From: Guadua angustifolia
Lineage: Eukaryota; Streptophyta; Magnoliopsida; Poales; Poaceae
DNA: 64,000 bases
NCBI GenBank assembly: GCA_036346375.1
Contig: CM070514.1
Span: 19,930,463 to 19,994,462 of the forward strand
Direction of reading: 5' to 3'
Shown here: positions 57,932 to 64,000 of the stretch, piece by piece
Layout of the letters: each line of letters starts with the position of its first letter
Position numbering within the stretch: position 1 is the stretch's first letter
Notes under the pieces: model-generated
What the model was told of the DNA's origin: nothing
What the model saw: the letters and a program-made list of their open reading frames with translations, nothing else
The model's database searches: none
Program-made: the position numbers and the translations under genes

Positions 57932-58215
57932 ACTCTGCCACTTTGTTTGAGCGTCTCTACTACAAACCACTCGCATACAGCCATCTTCGAGTATTCGTCT
58001 GCCTTTGCTACCTAAATCTCTCCTCCACCACCACCCACAAATTATCTCCTGCTCAACAATGTGTGTTCCTTGGATATCCCAACTTTCACAAAGGTTATCG
58101 GTGCCTTGACCTTGCCACTCAACTCATCATAATTTCCCGCCACACCTTCTTCAATGAACACACTACCCCTTCGCGTCATGTCATCCTATTGTCTCAGAAG
58201 ACTCCCTTGACTTTC
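57932..58215 (+). pseudogene. Copia integrase C-terminal fragment, right part
   Basis: An open plus-strand frame reads 'ATLFERLYYKPLAYSHLRVFVCLCYLNL', then 'KLSPAQQCVFLGYPNFHKGYRCLDLATQLIIISRHTFFNE', the typical end of copia integrase and start of the linker to RT. It continues the fragment that stops at 52421. Confidence 0.88.
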
Positions 58216-58862
58216 CTATGCACCACCTCCACTTCTTCTCCGGTAGTTGTCACATTCCCTGCCACATGCTGCTGCAAACCCTACCGCGCATGCCGTGACT
58301 GCAGTTGCAAAGAATTTGATGGAGATATATGTTCTCGAGCAGTGTTTCAATGCTTTCCTCCTAATATAAGTTGTACAAATCTTGAAGCAAGCAAAGGGGT
58401 AAGTAATCACTATCTACCATTTATTCATGCTTTAATATTTGTGTAACAGTAAAAAAAGGCATGAAAGCACCTCTATGTTCTTTTGTATTTGCGTTGATGG
58501 TGGGGGTATAACATGCCACTCTATTTTTGAAGAAACAACATCCATCAAAATATCAAACGAGTTAATCCATACAATCAAGGGAGTGATTAAGCTATCAATG
58601 ACCTTGAAATGTCCCATATTAAATTCAGCTATTAACTGATGCTGAAACTCTATGAAGTAAGCACAGTATGATATCCCAATAAAAAAATAACGCTTCGTGA
58701 TACAAGTATGTTGCAGCTTCTGACACAAGCACAACACATGGAGCATGTGGTTGAGAAATTTTGCTGCTTCTGGCAAAACATCGGATAAGCAACGTAGGAG
58801 GGTCAAATAAGCCAAAGCTTCCAAACGCAGCGAAGCAGTATGCTCCAGCTTAGGTCTCAACT
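58216..58862. other. Unassigned; one minus-strand ORF at 58432-58860
   Basis: A 142-codon minus-strand frame (HTASLRLEALAYLTLLRCLSDVLPEAAKF..) is open up to the hAT boundary but shows no family motif. It could be an exon of an older gene or transposon interrupted by the hAT element at 58863. Confidence 0.3.
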
Positions 58863-58917
58863 CAGTGGCGGTCCTGAGATTTCAGGGGCCCGGGACGAGA
58901 TTTAAAATAGGGGCCCT

Positions 58918-58990
<73 letters not shown>
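58918..58990. repeat. (CT)n(AT)n microsatellite inside the hAT left end
   Basis: About 13 CT units (58918-58944) run directly into about 23 AT units (58945-58990). Length is likely variable between individuals. Confidence 0.95.
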
Positions 58991-58993
<3 letters not shown>

Positions 58994-59102
58994 TGTTACT
59001 AATAAACACTCAAGATGCATCCAAAAAATTATTCATATCAAGCAACAAGTAAAGCAAAAAAGAACATATTACAAGATACCTTAAAAGTTTCTTCTAACAT
59101 GT

Positions 59103-61579
59103 CTAGATGCGGTCATTGATGATGGTATCAATATCAATCTCATCCAATAATATCTTCTCGATGCATAAAATAGCCAAACCATTTAGCCTTTCTTGAGACA
59201 TTTTGGACCTCAAATAATTCTTCAACAACTTCAACTTTGAAAAGCTTTTTTCACCGATGCCACAAAGGATGTGCACAAGAAATAAGATCCGATAAGCAAT
59301 AGAAATATTAGGATAACAATCCACTTTCTCGACATACTCAAAAATCTCCATGGCGTATATTGGTTCATCCGATAAAGTCAATCGCATAATACTAAGCTCA
59401 AATTAGATCATTTAAATCAACATCGATGAGCCATCAAAAGAGAAAGTGTTTGCAAATTTGTGCAACAATCTCTTAATTCAATAGTATCCAAAGACTTCAA
59501 GGTCGCCGAGCTTATCAAAACCCAAATATACTTTTTGAATGATTGGAGTTCTTCAAATCTACTTGTTAATGAACCAATTGCAATATCAACCATAACTAAA
59601 AAGTAATTAACTTCAAAAGCCTTCTCAGCTTCAAGATTTGCTTCCTCACAATTAGTTTCATCATATTGTTTCTTCCTAAAAGCACGACGCTTTACTGGAA
59701 ATGATGGCTCCACACCCAATTCTGACGCAATCTCTTTGGCAATGATCAAACTAGAAGCAAACCCTTCATTTCTATAGTTTTCAAAGAAACTGATTGTATC
59801 TTTTATGTTCTTTAAGGTAGCGTCAATGCACATGGATGGTGACTGTAACTTCTTGCTCACATTGTTTACAGTAAATAAAATGTCATACCAAATAACCATG
59901 CCAAGTATAAACTCAAAGGTACCAAGTACTTCAAATAAATTTTTTGCATCACTCCTATCTTTGGGTTCAGTATCCTTATCTTTACTTAACTGAAGCAAAA
60001 CTGACCTTATCTTAGGAGCTTGAAATCTAATTGCTTTGACACTTTTGATCCGACTCTCCCAACGCAGTATTGCTCCATGATTTCACAGCTTAAGCTTTCA
60101 ACATGGCCACGCAAAACATCCCATCTTTTGGTAGAACTAGAAAACAATACATATATCCGCTGCACAATTCCAAAAATGAAATAGCTTTGCCACAAGATTT
60201 AGCCATATCACAAAGAGTAAGATTAAGACTATGACAAGCACATGGCATATATAAAGCTCTTGGATTTATATCAAGCAATAAATCTTTGCACCCCTTGTTC
60301 TTTCCTTTCATATTAGATCCATTGTCATAACCTTGACCCCTAACATCTTCAATTTTTAGACCAAAGGACTTAATGGAATCAAGCAATGAATTGAAAAGCC
60401 CCTCACCAGATGTGTCATCTACCTTAATGAAACCCAGAAAATACTCCTCAATTTTGCCGCTAGACATATTAACACATCGAACCAACAAACTCATCTGTTC
60501 TTGATGACTCACATCTGGGGTACAATCAAGGATAATAGAAAAATATTTGGCCTCTTTAACAGTCTTTATGATAGATTTGGTAATGTCAGAAGCCAAAAGA
60601 GAAACCAACTCATTCTGAATTTTATGACTAAGATAATGATAATGAATCTCATTATTTCGAATGCGTCTAAGGTGATCTTGCATTACCAAATCAAATTCAG
60701 CAATCATCTCAACACAAGCTAGGAAATTACCATTTCGATCATTGTAGAGTTGCTCACTTGATCCTCTAAAAGCCAAACTGCGCCTACCAAGAAATTTCAC
60801 AACAGCAATTATTCTTAATAAGACTTGCCTAATACGCTCTTTCTCCTTTGTGATTTGGTGCTGAAATTCTTTGTCAATTGTTTCATGCTTACTGAGTCTA
60901 GCTCTCAGTTCATTCCAAGAGTTCATGTTGGTAATATGCTCCATACTAGCCTCATGTTCTTTCAAATTTCTCATTGATATGCCTCCAATCTCTAAACCCA
61001 TCGTGCCCCAATGAACTCTTGCATTTTTCTGAATTAAAAATCTTACAACAAAAGCAAAACACTCTATCAACATGTTTTGAATAAACCAACCATTTTCTAT
61101 CACGAACTTCTCCATTGCTCATCTTTCTAGAGTAATGAGTATATGAAAAATGTCTCCTATTGCCATCCAAAGAAAATACAATATTTTCTTCTCTTATAGG
61201 CCCCTTCTCCACTAATATGTCCCTTGACTTGTTATCAAGATTACCCCAATTTCTTGGATCATAGATATCCCCAAAAAACCGTTGTTCATCAACACTAGCA
61301 TTATGTGCGGAGAAGAATTAAATATTGGCTCATGATCACTCACATTGTTACCATCCATGTTCATGTCAACATTTTCTTCGGTGTAGGGCCTCGATCTTCC
61401 GGATTAATATTAGGTTGTTCCACCACAGAATTATAGCCAACTCATCTGCATTTCTTGAAGTTCTCGAATTCATCGTAAAGAATTTGTCCATGGCTCCTCT
61501 CTCGTGATTCTATAAACTCATCCGCCTTTTTCCTTCTTCCTTTTTTCATCGCTTGGGATGGACACCTTCTAGACGACAT
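59103..61579 (-). pseudogene. hAT transposase with TTF-type zinc finger (ZMYM1/DUF4371-like)
   Basis: Reads leftward from ATG 61579 (MSSRRCPS) to a stop at 59103-59105. Landmarks in order: 'FFGDIYDPRNWGNLD' (about 61230-61290), the TTF zinc finger 'YSRKMSNGEVRDRKWLVYSKHVDRVFCFCCKIF' (about 61045-61145), 'SLGHDGFRDWRHI', then after a frameshift near 60960 'LKEHEASMEHITN'. The 60090-61115 frame includes the catalytic-type Asp regions 'SIILDCTPDVSHQEQMSLLV' and 'VRGQGYDNGSNMKG' and 'CACHSLNLTLCDMA'. The C-terminal hAT dimerisation block is 'PNISIAYRILFLVHILCGIGEKSFSKLKLLKNYLRSKMSQERLNGLAILCIE' (59130-59310). Frameshifts near 61480, 60960, 60090 and 59400 break it. Confidence 0.9.
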
Positions 61580-62390
61580 GACTATTTGTTGAAAATTAAA
61601 AATAAACAATTATTATTTGAAAACTATCGCAAAGCTACAAAGGTATTAGATCAACTCAAAAAAAATTATTACCGATTATGTAGAACTCTCAAATCCCAAT
61701 ATCATATATGCATCAACACGGTCCAAATGTCCAATCAAACGATTATAAGTGGCCTTGTCCTGCAGAATCAGTCGTTGAACAAAATTAACTTTACATGGCA
61801 GAAATAAGATTATAGTTCTTGTTTTCAAGCCACGAGATTAATTGATCCGCTTCTAGTTCTTGTTTTCAAACAAAATTAACAAAATTAACGATTCATCGAC
61901 TTTGATCAATTGATCCGCTTCTAGTTCTTGTTTTCAAGCACGAGATTGGCCTACTGCAAATTCAATACGGGCCACGGCAATACCTGATCGACTGATCGCC
62001 TCGTCGAGTCGTCGTCTCAGACTCTCGGTGAATTTCTGATCGCCTCGGTGTCGGCTCCTCGCCTCACGTCAGACTTCGCAGACGCCGCCTCACCGATCGC
62101 CTCCTCTCGCCCGCCAGAATCACCGCCAGAGTCCAGACTCGAGTCGCCGAAGTCGGGAATCACGCGTACTCCAAGCGATTCGTCATTCGTGTTGCCCGCG
62201 CGGATCGCATGTCTTCGTTAGTTCGTTTCCCAGGCCAAGCCGACGCATCAAGAATAAGGCCCAAGAACGGATTACGGACGCTGAGGCTTACTAGTGCATG
62301 CATGCATGTATAGGTATAGCCTAAGGGGTGGGGCCCATGGTCGGGGGGCAGGCATTACCGCCGCCTTGTCAGGCCGGCGCTGTCTCAACT

Positions 62391-63580
62391 TGTTACTGTC
62401 TCAGGCCAAATTTTACATATTACTAGTTATGTGTTCGTGCGTTACAACGAAAACTTAATTTGCAACAAAAAGAATTATTTACAAAAATCACTAACTTTAA
62501 TAATGTTTCAATAATAGGAAAAGCTTGTTCCTCCAAAGAGATTTAAGAGGGAGAACTGAGAGATTTGAGAGGGAAAGCTGAGCACACCGGATATAGGAAG
62601 GGAGAGGTAGTGCGGGATCAAAAGCGGTTCGGGCTACGTGAGCACATGAGAAGATGAGAGGAAGGGGTGAGACTATCGGGTTAAATTCCCTTCATTTCAA
62701 CCGTTCATAACAGATCTAATAGATCAGGTATTCTGGAGGAGAACAGATAACCGCTACCAACTCCTAATTAGAAGTAGGAGAGACAAGCCTCAACCATATT
62801 TGTTGCTGACCAGTAGTCCGAACAAATTGAAGAAACCGTGATGGCGCTAATTAATTCCTAAGAAATGACGTGGCATGTATCTCTTGTACACAACCAATGG
62901 TTTAATTAACCTTGTTTGTAAGCAACAGTACGAGATCTCAATCAACAAGTGCGAAACATAAGGAGGGATGCTAGCTCATGCATGGTCATATATATATACC
63001 CCTTTTCATCGTTCTTGTGCTCCTTGATTCTATAGTTCTATTCACATTCGGACGAGAGATGCTAGCAAGAAGATGCAACCAACACACAAACAGAGGCATG
63101 TAAATGGGATAGTAGACTGGGGACAGACTTAAATGGCTTGAATAGTCAGGTATTTGCCAAAAAAAATTGAATAATCAGGCGTTGTTTCTATATCATGTGT
63201 CCAAACAGTTCTTCGATTAAGATGACAATGCAGATTTATCGGTTGTATTTATTACAAATATATCGCATTTACATATAATCACCTGCAGAAGAGTACTAGA
63301 AATACTAAATAAAGCTTTGAGCCCTCAATCGACTACAATCTAAATATTGATTACACTTCTAGATGTTCACAGCGGGGGAAGAGAAATTCTCACAGTAAAC
63401 GTTAGGCCCTAAATTTGGTGGATAACGCAACGTTATTAAGATTTATAAGTAGAAGTTACATAACCTATTTAATCTCAAAAGATAAGAAACAGCCGTAAAT
63501 CTAAGATATATCCCGAGATAAATTTGAGTTAACCCAGACCACTGAATTACGCATATGCTGATCGATCCAACTAGTTTCCA
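62391..63580. other. No gene seen
   Basis: 'gtgttcgtgcgttacaacgaaaac' near 62430-62460 resembles a phrase common at the ends of grass repeats, but no element could be delimited. The rest is AT-rich. Confidence 0.4.
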
Positions 63581-63581
63581 T

Positions 63582-63827
63582 TCAAAAAAGGCTAAGAAGA
63601 TTTTGTAATAACACCAATAGCGGTGGAGGCACCAGGAGGTAGCATCTTGTGATTTCCGACAAAGGCCAGCTCTTTCTTTTGCCTGAAAACAGTTTCTGGC
63701 TGGCTTCTATTGCTGTTGTGACAAACAATCTACCATTGACATACTTGTTTCTTCCCTGTGATGCCACCCGTTCCTTAGACAGGCATGTGCATCCATCCCT
63801 ACGCACTGCATCACTAACCTGGTGCAT
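63582..63827 (-). other. Possible host exon, unassigned
   Basis: The minus strand is open for 81 codons. An alternative frame of the same segment ends 'KKELAFVGNHKMLPPGASTAIGVITKSS' before a stop near 63596 and is preceded by a splice-acceptor-like 'tcacaacag' (about 63720), which would make a short terminal exon. It is the only stretch in the last 1.6 kb that resembles protein. The gene is not recognised. Confidence 0.25.
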
Positions 63828-64000
63828 ATGCTTTGTTGTTAATTAGCTTATAAGAGCAATAGTTGAGACAAAATGGTTCAGAACCATTCAGAAGATTAAT
63901 GCACGCATACATTTTGGATAAAAAGGCGGATCCCCTTCCCTTTGTGCTTCTGCACCTTGATTTGATTCTAAAGCTCCTCTGCTCATCATTAGTTTATTTA

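Larger units (their letters stand above)
58863..62382 (-). mobile_element. hAT DNA transposon (TTF/DUF4371-type), 3520 bp, nearly complete
   Basis: The left end CAGTGGCGGTCCTGAG and the right end, read inward, CAGCGCCGGCCTGAC form imperfect inverted repeats. The flanking 8-bp direct repeat TCTCAACT occurs at 58855-58862 and 62383-62390, the hAT hallmark. The interior carries a minus-strand transposase gene filling most of the element. The CAGTGGCGGA-type end is common in plant hAT elements of this group. Confidence 0.93.

Overview
This window is intergenic DNA from a plant, most likely a grass. The basis is its repeat families: long-LTR Tekay-type and Tat-type Ty3/gypsy elements, the latter carrying the antisense 'putative gypsy type transposon' (PF04195-like) ORF; a Sirevirus-like copia element; and CACTA, hAT and Tourist-like DNA transposons. 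Almost everything that can be read is transposon or transposon debris. I see no intact host gene. The only host-like signals are one captured AAA-ATPase exon inside the CACTA element and a doubtful exon near the right edge. The species cannot be named from the sequence.

Layout, left to right. (1) 1-10991: Tekay-like Ty3/gypsy element with ~3.06-kb LTRs; its 5' LTR is cut by the window edge. It carries an extra ORF between the PBS and gag, and decayed gag, protease, RT, RNase H and integrase. It interrupts a minus-strand protein with two CCHC knuckles (10992-11873). (2) 11970-14446: a PIF/Harbinger-type non-autonomous element that has been tandemly duplicated, then a hairpin-rich MITE. (3) 15310-31520: an old minus-strand copia element broken by a Tat-lineage Ty3/gypsy element that lacks its RT domain. 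(4) 25631-33280: a solo Tekay-like LTR, now in two pieces. (5) 33930-44960: a LINE ORF2 fragment split by a complete Sirevirus-like copia element (34750-44754, TSD ACTCC). (6) 47551-50909: a second solo LTR with TSD CAATG. (7) 51500-58215: a copia integrase fragment split by a 5.3-kb CACTA element (TSD ACT) and a 200-bp MITE (TSD TTA). (8) 58863-62382: a nearly complete hAT element with 8-bp TSD TCTCAACT and a broken transposase gene.

The main structural result is a ~5.9-kb inversion with ends at about 25631 and 31520. Three independent observations agree. Undoing the inversion restores the Tat element's split 3' LTR and gives it matching 5-bp TSDs (TAAAC). It also rejoins the split solo LTR and gives that matching TSDs (CCTCC). 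And it puts the two halves of the interrupted copia element back in order and orientation, reading across the TSD at the PR/GAG-pre-integrase to integrase position. The inversion is therefore younger than both insertions, unless it is an assembly error.

Other points of interest: the Tat element has lost the whole RT domain by an in-frame deletion and has an antisense ORF behind its own TATA box; the Tekay element has a long pre-gag ORF of unknown function; a pair of opposed tRNA-like (Pol III A/B box) sequences lies in an AT-rich inverted repeat, one of them split by the solo LTR; and the CACTA element has taken up an AAA-ATPase Walker B exon with both splice sites.
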